A DNA stretch of 64,000 bases, taken from contig CM053152.1 of the NCBI GenBank assembly GCA_028571685.1, positions 19,972,001-20,036,000 of the forward strand. The letters run 5' to 3'. Within the stretch, counting starts at the first letter, position 1. Each line of letters starts with the position of its first letter. Made by a program: the position numbers and the translations under genes. Origin of the DNA: Heterohyrax brucei. Taxonomy: Eukaryota > Chordata > Mammalia > Hyracoidea > Procaviidae. The notes under the pieces are model-generated. The model saw only the letters and a program-made list of their open reading frames with translations. It searched no databases and was not told where the DNA came from. Below, in pieces: positions 11,141 to 21,861 of this stretch.

Positions 11141-11891
11141 TCTTAATATTCTGTTCTGAGTCATTCTTCTAACAGGTTGACTTTTCATCTTTTTTGGTGT
11201 TGGTTGTGCTTTTGTTGAGACTCCTGTATTATGTTTCGTGTTTTGATATGTTGCATTGTTATTGTGCTTTGTGGCTACTCCTATGATCTCCCTTAATATT
11301 CTAAGTTTAAACCCAATTTTAACTTCTGCATTTCTTTTTAACTTCCTATCCATCTGAAAGAACTGTAACTACTGTGGTATATCCCTCGTTTTAGGGTGAT
11401 GGTCATAGTTTTTCTGATATGATCACTGGTTCCCATCTTTTAATGTTGTAGCTTTGATTGAGTTTTGTGACTTCTCTAACTGAGTAGGTTTCTGGATGCT
11501 GTGTCCTGCATTTCCTCCTTATGTATACACTTAATGGTTTTGTTTTTCTAAGCAAAGAGCTTCTTTCTGCTGCACCACATGCTGTTCACTTCAGCACTGC
11601 AGCCCAGAGTATCTGCCAGCTCATGTCTATCCCCCACTGACCAGCCAAAAAAGTGAAAAAAAATTTAAAGTGCCAGTACTTGCAGTCTGCCCAAGCAGCA
11701 AGTCAGCAGGAGCGGGGCTCAGCAAGAGAGAGGAAGTTTCCCATTTCGTGGCATGCAGTCCAATCTGACAACTCTATGCCGTGTCCTAGGGCTCACTGGA
11801 TAACCAGAGTGCTCTGTTCAATTATCAATCCAGGAATTAGTTTTCAGAGAAAATTAAGGAGACATGTGTCTAGTCTGCCATCTTGGCTCTA
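11141..11891 (-). other. L1 inter-ORF region and 5' UTR
   Basis: Minus-strand 5' UTR (11570-11891) fused to the ORF1 3' end and inter-ORF spacer (11141-11570). Alignment by eye to 39820-40600 and 41710-42180 shows that the sequence between, which encodes most of ORF1, is missing. Confidence 0.7.
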
Positions 11892-12030
11892 CCTGTGTAT
11901 CCCATTTTTAAAAATTGTTTTAAAATATCTATGACCTGGCAAGCAAAATTTAGAGATGAAGAGGAGCAACAAAGTATGTGTTTGCCAAACCTAGATGAAC
12001 TCAAGCTTAAGTTCTCATAGCTTTTCAGGG

Positions 12031-12090
12031 CTAGAATAGAAAGAATAGAATAGAATAGAAAGAATAGAAAGAAAGGGAATAGAAAGAAAG
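12031..12090. repeat. AGAAT/AGAAAG microsatellite
   Basis: Tandem AGAATAGAAT and AGAAAG units, partly degenerate. The surrounding 11900-12350 is otherwise unassigned. Confidence 0.85.
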
Positions 12091-12354
12091 CCTAGCTCCT
12101 GCCCAGCATGAGAAATCTGCTCCCCTACCCTACAGATCAGCTTGACTACACCCAGAGGAATGACTCTCTAAGCAAGGATAAACTGAAAGTAAACCCATCT
12201 CTCCACCCCAGGATACAGTACAGGGAAATGTCTTATACTGTAGACTGAAACTGAGTAAATAAAACACATCTCCACCTAAAATCCATAACAACATGCCAGG
12301 CCTCAAGCAAGTGGACAGACAAAATTTACATCTTATGAGTAGGTCGAAGGAAAT

Positions 12355-12512
12355 TCTGCTGGTGTAGTGATTAAGATCTTTGGCTGCCATCCAAGAGGTT
12401 GGCAGTTCAAATCCACCAGACACTCACTGGAAACTCTATGGGGCAGTTCTACGCTACCCTATACAGTTGCTATGAGTCAGAACCAATTTGATGGCAGCGG
12501 GGTTTTTAATCC
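12355..12512 (+). repeat. AFROSINE copy
   Basis: Full-length AFROSINE: tRNA-like head GGTGTAGTGATTAAGATCTT, box-B-like GGCAGTTCAAATCCACCAGA, CTCTATGGGGCAGTTCTACG, GCTATGAGTCAGAACC and a short T-rich tail. Confidence 0.9.
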
Positions 12513-12639
12513 TATAAAAATTAGCTTAAAGCAGAGAGATGAGACACCTAAGAACTAGCAGAAGCAAAAGCAGCTGTCTCTGAAGGAATCTCCTTGTCTC
12601 CTTAGACTTAAATGTTTAAGGATTTCTTTAGATAAAACT

Positions 12640-13900
12640 CTGCAGTCAAAAATTACAAAGTTTACAAGGCAACAAGATCTATCATCAAGAGCCAACAGAA
12701 ACAACAATTAGCAGAACTGGCGTAAGGTACCATATATTTAAATTGTCAGCATATAAGTACGTGTAGTATGTTAAATGAAGTAGGAAAAATAAAAGGATTG
12801 AAAATAATATTGAGGAAAAGAATAGAAAGCCTTAAAAGATTAAAAATAAGGTAGAATTTTTAGAAATTAAGAATTGAAATAAAAATTTTAATGGATATTT
12901 TTTAACTGATCAAGACTTAACTGAGGAAAAACTAATGAGCTAAGAAATAGACCTGACGAAATTTTTCAGAATTCAGCACAGAGACAAAAAGCAATGACAA
13001 GATGTGAGAAAAGGGGTTAAGACATACCAAAGAGTAAGAAAAATCTCATAAACAGGAAATGAAATTGCAGACAAGTCCACAGAATGGAGAAAGACAATCA
13101 TACAACTGATGAGAATTTTCCAGAAATAGTAATAAAAAAATCCATCTACATAGTCAAGAAGCTAGTGAATCACAACTAAGCCTAATAAATAAAAAGAAAA
13201 CATGAAATCACATCATAATGAAAGTGAAGAACAACAAATAAAAATATCATAAAATAGCCACTGCTAAAAGATTATCAACTACAGAGAATACCAATTAAAC
13301 TGACAACTGACCTTTAAAAAGCAATGGTGAAAAAAGTATAAAATAGAGAAGACTTCAACATGCAATAAGAAAATAACAGCTTAGAATTAAGAATGGCAAG
13401 AATACCATTCAATAACAAAAACAAAGTGAAGATGTTATTAAATAATTAAAACTAATGGTATTTTCCAATAAGCATAACATAACCAGAGCCAGTGGGAAAG
13501 TAATGTGCAATGACTGAAGAAGAAATGTGATTCCCAGATGAAAGGTCTAAGCTGAAATAGAATGAAAAGCCAAAACTCGACAAACACATAGATAAAACTA
13601 AACAAACACTTATTGTGTTAAAAAATAATAATAAAATACATTACAAAAAAGAGAGAGAGAATTAAAGTACTTTACAAAAATGTAGAGGGAGAGGTAATCA
13701 GAATTAAAATATTCTAAGGACCTTGTACAGGAGGAATGCAAAGACATAGATGAACTTTAGAATTTAGCCAGTGTGTACTATAGAAATAAACTGCATAATT
13801 TATCAACTAGTATAGGGGAAATGGAAGGAAAAAAAAATCCAAAAGAAAGTGAGAAAGGAAAGAAAAAGAAATGTACAGATAGCCGGCAAATAGCATCAGA
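12640..13900 (+). mobile_element. Old L1 LINE, 5' UTR/ORF1/spacer remnants
   Basis: A-rich sequence with patches matching old mammalian L1 ORF1 3' coding and spacer sequence, such as AAGCCTAATAAATAAAAAGA at 13178-13197 and ACTGACAACTGACC at 13299. The frame is destroyed. The low similarity makes the ends approximate. Confidence 0.55.
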
Positions 13901-14326
13901 TAGACAACAGGAAAAAAACAAACAAACTTGATTCCACATAGAGCTTACACCATCAGTTTTGGGACGCTGTGATTTATTAAGCTTATATATAACCTTTGAG
14001 TATGTACACCCTAAAAAAGAAAAGTTAGAACTTGATTAGCTTCTTTCTTCAAGCCACTGCTATGATAACTGGAATTCTCTGTTTCTTTGGGAATGTATCT
14101 GTCTTCTCCATGACTATTTTGTCATCAAACTACCAGAACCATAAGATTACATCTTATGAATACGTTCAGAAACACTGAGGGAGCTTTTGTGTTCACAATG
14201 AAACAAACCTCAGAATCAATGATATGATTCGGAAGTTAGCAATTTTTTTTATGACAAGAGTCAGACGATGACTATTTTAGGTGCTGTGGGTCACTACAGT
14301 CTCTGCTGGGACTACTTGATTCTGTT
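13901..14326. other. No recognisable feature
   Basis: Unassigned sequence between an old L1 remnant and an RTE fragment. Confidence 0.4.
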
Positions 14327-14872
14327 GCTGTACTGTGAAAGCTGCAAAAGACCTCTTTAAATCTTAAAAGGCAAAAATGTCACTTTAAGGACCAAAATAC
14401 ACCTGACCCAAGCCATGGTGTTTTCAGTCACTTCATATAGATGTGAAGGCTGGACAGCAAATCGGGAAGAATGAAGAAGAACTGATGCCTTTGAATTATT
14501 TTTGTTGGTAGAAAATATCGAATATACTTTGGACTTCCCAAAGGACCAACAAATCTGTCTTGAGAGAAGTACAACCAAAATGCTGTACATCCCCAGAAGC
14601 AGGGATTGTGAGACTTTGTCACACATATTCAGCACATGTTATCAGGAGAGACCAGTCCCTTGTAAAGAACATCATGCTCAGTAAAGTGGATGGTCAGCAG
14701 GAAAAAAGAGCATCCTCAACATGATGGACTGATACAGTGGCTGCAACAGTGAGCTCAAGCATAACAATAACTGATTGTGAGGACTGTGTATCACCAGACA
14801 ATATTTCCTTCTGTTGTACATAGGGGCTGAGTGAGTCTGAACTGGCTAGACAGCACCTAACAACAGCACTGT
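14327..14872 (+). mobile_element. RTE/BovB-like LINE 3' part
   Basis: From GCTGCAAAAGACCTCTTTAA through ACCTGACCCAAGCCATGG to the tail CAGCACCTAACAACAGCAC. It corresponds to the last part of the RT ORF region and the 3' UTR, 5' truncated. Comparable to 59890-60893. Confidence 0.85.
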
Positions 14873-14995
14873 GAAAACAGCCGCAGACAATGTGTAAGCA
14901 AATGAGAGTGGCTATGTTCCAATAAAACTTAATTTACACAAAAGGTAGTACAGGATTTGATGTACAGGTCAAAGTTTTCTAATCCCAATATAGTT
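14873..14995 (+). repeat. Ancient hAT-type MER fragment
   Basis: The string GTTCCAATAAAACTTAATTT and the following GGATTTGATG...AAAGTTTTCTAATCC match a widespread old mammalian non-autonomous DNA-transposon repeat carrying CCAATAAAACTTTATTTACA. The exact family name is uncertain. Confidence 0.55.
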
Positions 14996-15479
14996 CAAAC
15001 GGGACTGTAGAAAGATAATGCTTCACTGCATCTGACAATATTAATTCCAGCTTTTAAATAGACTTGGAAAATCCCTTCTGTAATATGGTCTCTATGGCAT
15101 CTGACCCTGCTGACTACACATAAGGAGCTATTTTAGGCAGTAGGAGGGCTGCGCTAAGTAATTCACACATTGCCAAATGACAGCCACAATGCTCATAAAG
15201 CTACTGTCACCAACAGAAGACACAAAAAATCTGGTAACTCAGTTAGTTGCAATCTTTTGACAAGGTTCTCTACAGGCACATATCTGCAACTATATTTACA
15301 TGATACTGTGATAGCAGCCTGAAGGATATGAAAATCTCACTGTGTAATATCCCAGTACAGTAGAGAAATTAGCCTGATCTAAATATATTGATAAATAGAG
15401 TAGGAGACAGATCACTCTACCTCCTGACTCTAAATTAGAGGTACAATAAGCGGGTAAGACATGAATGACATTTCTCCTC
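14996..15479. other. No recognisable feature
   Basis: Unassigned sequence with no ORF of note. Confidence 0.4.
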
Positions 15480-15948
15480 TGTGATGGTTAAGATCTGTGT
15501 GTCAACTTGGATGAGCCATGAATGTCAGCATTTATATGTGTTCATTCCCATGACTGTAACCGCTGTGGGAAGTCAGTCAGTTGAAGGGAGTCTCTTTGGG
15601 GTTGTAGACTGTATCCAAATATAAGCAGGCTTTTTTGCTCATTCTGGATCCTGTGGACACTTCCTCTTCATCTGACCTCTAGTTCTTGGGACTTGAGCTA
15701 CCAGCTTATCTGCAAATACGGAGATTCACCCATCTTTGCAAACTGGGAGCAGAGCTTTGCTCTCCAGCCTGCACATTTGGGGTTCATTAGCCACTCCAGC
15801 TATGTGATTCACTAGAGGACTCTTTTCTCATCCACAGACTTGGGACATTTCAGTCTGTACATGTGAGTGAGCCTTCTTTTTGGTATAAATCTCTATATAT
15901 TTATACATCTTTGCTGGTTTGTTTCTCTGAAGAACCCAGCCTAAGACA
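15480..15948 (+). mobile_element. ERVL solo LTR, MLT2-like
   Basis: Starts TGTGATGGTTAAGATCTGTG and GTGTCAACTTGG and ends GAACCCAGCCTAAGACA, the typical ends of MLT2-type ERVL LTRs. A TATA/poly-A-like region (ATATATTTATAC) lies before the R-like end. The flanks TCCTC (15475-15479) and CCCTC (15949-15953) give a 5-bp duplication with one mismatch. Confidence 0.8.
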
Positions 15949-16284
15949 CCCTCTTTTAACCACTTGACAAGTAATGCCAGAATAACATTTCAAATTTGTA
16001 ACGTAAACTGTTTCAGGACCATGTCTTAGAAAAGGTTCACAGGGAACATTTGGCAAGTCCTGGAATCAAAAAAGTTAGTGGCTTACTTGCATCACATAGC
16101 ACAGTGAAATAATGTCAGGGGAAACAGAATGGAAACCAGAGGCAGAAATATCAACAGGAAATGCTGACACGGGGAAATGAAATCCAAACACAGGCAGATC
16201 TTTAGGAAAATGATTAATATAACATCTGAAGCAAAGGGTCCTGGCTTGAGGGAACTCTGCTGGTAAATGAGGCTTGTTATGAAA
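15949..16284. other. No recognisable feature
   Basis: Unassigned sequence between the ERVL LTR and the RTE derivative. Confidence 0.4.
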
Positions 16285-16632
16285 CACCAAGAACAGAATT
16301 GTTGTTCAGTTTGTTGTACAGTAGTAGCCTGCGTGTTGATTCTAGAAATTATGCCACTGGTATTTCAAATACCTGCAGGCTCACCCATGAGCCCACAAGG
16401 TAGAGGTTTCAGCAGTGATTCCAGGACTTCTAGGCTTGCAGAGGCATCCAATTCCCTAAGACAGAGTAGGAAGAATGGCCTGGTGATTTACTTCTGAAAT
16501 TAACCAAAGAAGTCTTTGTGGATAAATGGCCACAATGATGATCAGGAGAACGCAGCACAACTGAGCAGCATTTCATTGTGTTGTACAGAGGTCATCGTGA
16601 GCCAGAGCTGACTCAATGGTAGCTAACAACAA
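16285..16632 (+). mobile_element. Internally deleted RTE copy (5' head joined to 3' tail)
   Basis: The left part (GTGTTGATTCTAGAAATTAT, ATGCCACTGGTATTTCAAAT) is the 5' region of the RTE LINE, also seen at 28665. The right part (GCAGCATTTCATTGTGTTGT to GCTAACAACAATAC) is its 3' tail. The coding middle is absent. The copy also carries a 24-base foreign insert at about 16433-16456 that matches 18588-18611. Confidence 0.8.
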
Positions 16633-17622
16633 TACTAAGAGCACAGTAAGTCTCTGAGAGTGTGGGGTTGGCAAACGGAGGTTTCACGGTGGGCTGCCAG
16701 CTGGGAACACTGGCAGAGCTTTGGGCCCCTTTCTTGCTCTTTTCCAGGGGTGGCCACATTGCACTATAGAATGTCTGCATTCTACTCATCTCTCTTACAA
16801 GTGTATCACGAAATATGAAAGTTCTCAGGGCATGGGGCTACCCTATGTTGAATTTTCTTTTTCTTTTTTTTTTTTTACTTAGAATATATCATGTGAAAAC
16901 CTTGCTGTAACGCAACTCTGAGACACTCTCAACTGGGGTGCCAGAGTCATCCATTGTATGCAACATTTTGATCCAGTATCTATCTGCTACTATGTGAGAA
17001 ATCTGCTTTGCTCTGTTTACTGTTCATTTCATCCTTGACTTACTACGTCTTTTGGAGATACTGAACAAATTATTGGAGGACTGAGTTCTTAAGGACAGTT
17101 CTTAAACTGTCTTCAATTTTCACTGCCAATATTTTAGGAGCAGCTAAAATGAGAGTGCAAGATTGTTTGTATTACTTTTATTGGAAAAGTAATCAGGAAA
17201 ATATTACTGCAGTGTCTTAACCTGTCTGAATCAGAAGTGATATACCTTATATTGGATGTGTTGGTGTGGTATGAAGCTCTACATCAGGAGGATGCTCTGG
17301 ATCTCTGTGTGTGGTGGGCTTCATGGAACCTACCACCCTGGTCGTAGCTGTAATCCTCAAGCATGCCACAGGCAGCATTTAATACAGAGAGACAGTTTAA
17401 AACCTCAGCCTAAGGATCATTCAGAAGATGCTTGTACAGAGAAAGGGGAAATCAACGAAAAGGAAATGCTATGTATATAGCAGTAGCACTTAAGACTCAG
17501 AGTGTGCTCATATAAAAGCAACGCAGAAATGGAGAACATAGACACTCTCGAGCCTGGAATGGGAGGGATGAATTAGTCACCCTGACTTCAGTTTCTGTGG
17601 GAACAAGGTTGGGTAATAACTA
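16633..17622. other. No recognisable feature
   Basis: About 1 kb of unassigned sequence; a poly-T run at 16858-16876 is the only simple feature. A 74-codon ORF at 17256-17480 is unrecognised. Confidence 0.4.
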
Positions 17623-18040
17623 TATATTCATTTCCCTAGGGATATTGTAACAAAATACCAATATGGTGTGGCTTATAAGACCAGAAATACATTGTCCCAT
17701 AGTTCTGGAGGCTGGTAGTACAAGATCGGAGTGTCAACTGTGATGGTTCCTCCTGAGGGCTCTGCGTGAGCAAAGCTCCAGGCCTCTGTCCTAGCTTCTG
17801 ATGTCTCCCACCAATCCTTGGTGTTGCTTGGCTTGTAGATGCATCTTCACATGGCTATTTTCCTGTTTCCTCTGTTGCTGTGTCTCTTTTATAACGACAC
17901 TAGTGATTAAGATTATAACCCACACTACCCTACTCTAGCATGACCTCGTGTTAACATAACTAATAATTTCTTCAAAGACCCTATTTCCAAACGGTCATAT
18001 TCACAGGCATAGGGATTAGAACTTCAACATACCCATAACA
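17623..18040 (-). mobile_element. MaLR solo LTR, MLT1-like (minus strand)
   Basis: Reverse-complement MLT1-type landmarks: TTTCCCTAGGGATATTGTAA, CATAGTTCTGGAGGCTGG, AGACCCTATTTCCAAACGG and AACTTCAACATACCCATAAC. An old mammalian LTR, similar to those at 53764 and 55815. Confidence 0.8.
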
Positions 18041-19071
18041 AACCACCTGGAACTCAAAATAGCAAAGTCAAAGGAAATATGAGCAAAGAGGATGCATTCT
18101 GCGTAGCTGAAGGACGGTTCTGCACTTTGAAGATTTAACTTCAGAATGAAAAGCTGTCTTTGAGAAACATGTTGGTTTTGTTACAGGAAGGGATCATTTT
18201 AACTGTAGTAGCAAAGGCAGTATAGGTAAGAAAGGAAGCATTAATGCAGAAAGTAAAAAGAAGAGGCCACCCAAGCAAAGCAGACTCTACTTCCCAGGCT
18301 CCAAGTGGGTAGCATGGGAATCCTGGCACTTAAACTGACTTCTTGATAGAAATATTACCACTGCAGACTGTCCTGAAAACTTCTGACCCCTTCTTCCTTT
18401 CTCTCAACCTCAACTTCTGATCCTTCCCTCCACAGTCCCTGCCTTGATGGCCAGCCTTATACGGCCCCTTCTATTCAAGCTGTTCTTTTCTGTCTGGCCT
18501 TATTCTGATATTTCTCTACAGTGGCATTCACCCCAACTACTAAAGAGAGAATACCCAAGGCTTCCAGCCCGGATGCCATTTCTTCCAGGCTTGCAGAGGC
18601 ATCCAATTCCCAGCATTGTTACAACCTCACCACATGACATGGGGACACTCTGTGTCCCAGGTTCCTCATTTAAGACATGGGGAAATTAATGATTAATTAG
18701 CAGGACAGTTTTAAAGGTCACTTAAAACTTTACATTACTCTGTGTTTTCTTAATATGGGAAACTTCCGATGCTTGCCCCACCGTTTCCTAGATGAGTGTT
18801 CACAAATATCATGGGGGAAGAGTTGGTAGTAACACAAAAACAACACAATGAGAATGCTTGAATATTAATGCTCTCTTTCTTAAACAGACATTCTTGTGTA
18901 CAAGCTCCATGTAATCAAAAATATGCTGTTATCTTTTGTTATAAATTTCTGAGTTAAAGTGATCTTTCCTGTACTATTAGAAGACAGATATCTAACTGAA
19001 AGGGAAGGGGACCTCCCTGCAGTGACATTCCTGATGTCCTACTTGGGTAGATCAGGGAAATCTCTCTGAGA
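18041..19071. other. Unassigned sequence, source of a copied 30-mer
   Basis: No gene or repeat recognised. The segment 18582-18611 recurs at 16427-16456 inside an RTE copy (see findings). Confidence 0.45.
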
Positions 19072-19290
19072 CAGAGTATAGTACAGTGATTAAGAGCTAG
19101 ATTTCTGGGATAAGACAGATGGGGGCATCAGTTCCCAGTCTCTTCAGTTACTAGACTGACAGCTAATTTAAGCTCTCCAACTCTCAATTCTGCAGTCTGA
19201 AAAGCAGGATAGTAACAGTAACTATGTGATAGAGATCTAATAAGAATTAAATGCACCTGACTCATGGTAAATACTCAATAATTATTACCC
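19072..19290 (+). repeat. MIR SINE
   Basis: Diverged near full-length MIR: GTACAGTGATTAAGAGCTAG head, an AGCTCTCCAACTC..TCTGCAGTCTGAAAAG core and GGTAAATACTCAATAATTAT at the 3' end. Confidence 0.7.
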
Positions 19291-19372
19291 ATTGAAAACA
19301 CTTTGGAGCACAGTTCTACTCTGATACAAGTGGGCTTGCCATGAATTGAAACTGACTAGAAGGCAACTGATC
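19291..19372 (+). repeat. AFROSINE 3' fragment
   Basis: TTTGGAGCACAGTTCTACTC, GCCATGAATTGAAACTGACT and AGAAGGCAACTG form the 3' half of an AFROSINE variant, truncated exactly at the end of the MIR. Confidence 0.75.
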
Positions 19373-19598
19373 TATACTTCTGTTGTTATTATTATATATT
19401 CTACATACTACCAACTAAGAAACATATGTAGCTAAGCTGCAGAAACTAGGCAATGTCCTGTACAAAAACCACAATAAATGAGATGATATAGTCAATGGTG
19501 GCCTTTATGTCCCCATGATATATTTATTTAACTCATGACTGAGTTTAATTATATATGCACTGTTAATGTTACAATTAATCAAAATAAGTGATGAGTAT

Positions 19599-20089
19599 TG
19601 TCATTGATTGAAGTGTGTCCCCCCAAAAATGTATGTAGCAATTTGTCTAGGCCATGATTTCCAGTATGATGTGATTTTCAGGATTTATGCTGTAAATCCT
19701 GCCACTATGATGTTAATGAGGGAGATTGTATGGTGATTGTGTTACGGAGGCAGGACTCAATCTATAAGATTGTATTGCGCCTTGAGGCAGTCTCTTGGGA
19801 TGTGAAGGAAAGGGAAGCAAACAGAGAGTTGGGGACTTCTTATCATCAAGATAGAAGCAGTGCTGTGCTGGGAGCAAAGCCTGTCGTTTGGACCCAGGGT
19901 TCCTGCGCCTCAGAAGCTCCCAGTCTGAGGGAAGATTAACTACAGACCCAACAGAGGAAGACTTCCTCTGGAACTGATGCCCTGAAATCTGGACTTTTTG
20001 CCTACTTTATTGCAAGAAAATAAATTTCTCCTTGTCAAAGCCAAGCATTTGTGGTGTTTCTGTTAAAGGAGCACTAGATGACTAAGACA
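19599..20089 (+). mobile_element. Solo LTR, MaLR/ERVL-like
   Basis: A 491-bp copy of the recurring LTR, from TGTCATTGATTGAAGTGTGT to GATGACTAAGACA. An AATAAA lies at about 20019, followed by the R/U5-like GTGGTGTTTCTGTTAAAGGA. The flanks AGTAT and AGGGT are a poor 5-bp duplication (3 of 5). Confidence 0.8.
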
Positions 20090-20168
20090 AGGGTGTTGCA
20101 TGTTTATTTTGGTTCTCAAGTACAATATTTTTAGACAATTTTCTTTTGCACTTAAATATAGTTAATCA

Positions 20169-20326
20169 GGAAACCCTGGTGGTGCAGTGGTTAAGATTTC
20201 AGCTGTTAACCAGAAGATTGGCAACTAAAATCTACCAGGCACTCCTTGGAACCACTATGGGTGGTTCCACTCTGTCCTATATGGTCACTATGAGTCAAAG
20301 TCACCTTGACAGCAACAGGTTTGGTT
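20169..20326 (+). repeat. AFROSINE copy with TTAATCA duplication
   Basis: Full-length AFROSINE (GAAACCCTGGTGGTGCAGTG head, GGTCACTATGAGTC, GGTTTGGTT tail). TTAATCA at 20162-20168 and 20327-20333 is a 7-bp target duplication. Confidence 0.9.
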
Positions 20327-20556
20327 TTAATCATGAATGCACACACAAGTTGGTTGATAAGTCAAATTTCAACTAAAGCACAGTATAAAAATTAACAGCT
20401 TCTAATAATTAGATTGAATTCACTCAGTTAACTTGCTAAGTACTTAGTATATGTCAGGGAGAATGTTAGGTAGGTGAGAGGAGAAAGATGCTTTGCCTAC
20501 CATCATGGAGGAAAAAATGGATAGTATTCAAATTATTCATCTACATTTAATGTGAC

Positions 20557-21861
20557 TACAATGTCTTGACAATTAACGTTCACAAACTTGTCACCATGCC
20601 TTAAGTTGGTGGCACTGTACAAACAACTCAGCAGGGTTTCATAACCATAGCATATCAGTGTCTCACAACCGTGTTTGTGTTGATATGTGGTGGTGTCTTG
20701 CTCAGGGGTATTCATTATTGTTTTTGCGTGTTTTTGTGTGCCATCATAAGAATGTTAGAGCTTGAATTAGAGCAACAAATAAACACTACATTTCTTGTTA
20801 AACTTGGAAAGAGAGAAAGTGAAATCAAAGGCATTCTAGTCCAAGTTTATGGGGATAATGTCATGCAGAACATGGCAGTATACAAATAGATTAGATGTTT
20901 TTCTGAGGGGAGAGAAAGCATCACTGATGAAAAGAGGTCAGAGCAATCAATAATGAGCAGAATTGATGAAAACATTGCAAAAATTCATCAAATTGTGTGT
21001 CAAAATCATCAGATGACTGTGAGAAGCATAACAGACCAAGTAAACATTGATAGAAAAACAGGAAAATCTTAACTAAAAATCTTGGCGTGCGAAAAGTGTG
21101 TGCAAAAATGGTCCAAAAGGAGCTCACTAATAAACAAAAGCAAAGGAGAGTCAAAATTTGCCAAGAACTTTTGGAGAGGCAAGACCATGTTTTGGGGAAG
21201 ACCACGGCAAGACCATGTTATTAATGGTGATGAAATACGGATGTAACAATACAGCCCTGAAACAAAGCATCCAAGTGCCCAATGGAAGTCAGCAAATTCT
21301 CCAGAACCAAAAAGTTTCATCATCCAAATCAGGGTCAAAACAATGTTACTAACATTTTTGATATCAGAGGGATTGTTCATTATGAATTTGTACCAACTGG
21401 ACAGTTAACCAAGTTTACTATTTGGCAGTGCTGAAAGGGCTGCATGAAAAAGTTAGATGAAAATAACCTGAACTTTTCACCAACAACTCATGACAATGGA
21501 CCAGCTCACATGGCACTGTTTGTGAGGCAGTTCTTAGCCGATAAACAAATGACTATATTGGAATATCCTACCTACTCACCTGATCTGGCCCCCAATGACA
21601 TTTCTTCTTTACCCAAAGGGAAGGAAATATTGAAAGGAAGACATTTTGATGACATTCAGGACATCAAGGGAAATACATGACATCTCTGATGGCCATTCTA
21701 GAAAGAGTTCCAAAATTGCTTTCAAGAATGGACTAGGCACTGGTATCAGTGCATAGCTTCCCAGGGGGAGTACCCTGAATGTGACCATAATGACATTCGG
21801 CAATGAATTGTGTAGCACTTTGTCTAGGATCAGTTCACAAACCTAACTGTCAGACCTCGTA
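20557..21861 (+). mobile_element. mariner-type DNA transposon
   Basis: A 1,305-bp element, the usual size for mariner. The 5' end (TACAATGTCTTGACAATTAA, then CGTTCACAAACT) matches the inverted 3' end (TACGAGGTCTGACAGTTAGG, then TTTGTGAACT): imperfect terminal inverted repeats of about 32 bp starting at TA, the mariner target dinucleotide. Internal frames encode mariner transposase pieces. Many substitutions mark it as long inactive. Two separate CCATGTT-bearing stretches near 21182-21220 suggest a small internal rearrangement. Confidence 0.85.
20743..21680 (+). pseudogene. mariner transposase remnant
   Basis: Frame pieces read INTTFLVKLGKRESEIKG and VQVYGDN (the N-terminal helix-turn-helix region) at 20770-20870, ITGDE-like catalytic surroundings near 21220, and HDNGPAHMALFVRQFLADK with YPTYSPDLAPND at 21490-21600. 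The last piece carries the second and third catalytic acidic positions in the mariner D,D34D pattern (HDN and YSPDLAPND). Stops and frameshifts (for example the stop at 20887) break it. The protein would have cut and pasted the element between its inverted repeats. Confidence 0.85.

Larger units (their letters stand above)
8401..11891 (-). mobile_element. L1 LINE with both ends but two internal deletions
   Basis: Minus-strand L1. The left end has poly-T and the 3' UTR shared with the L1s at 46560 and 62940. The right end (11881-11891, minus strand GAGCCAAGATGGCAGACTAG) is an authentic L1 5' UTR start, homologous to those near 39820 and 37381. A possible diverged target duplication flanks it (8384-8400 and 11892-11907, CCTGTG..TATC..AT). 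Compared with the L1 at 39820, most of ORF1 is missing (junction about 11560-11570), and the RT domain and much of the ORF2 C-terminal half are missing (junction about 9580). Confidence 0.85.
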
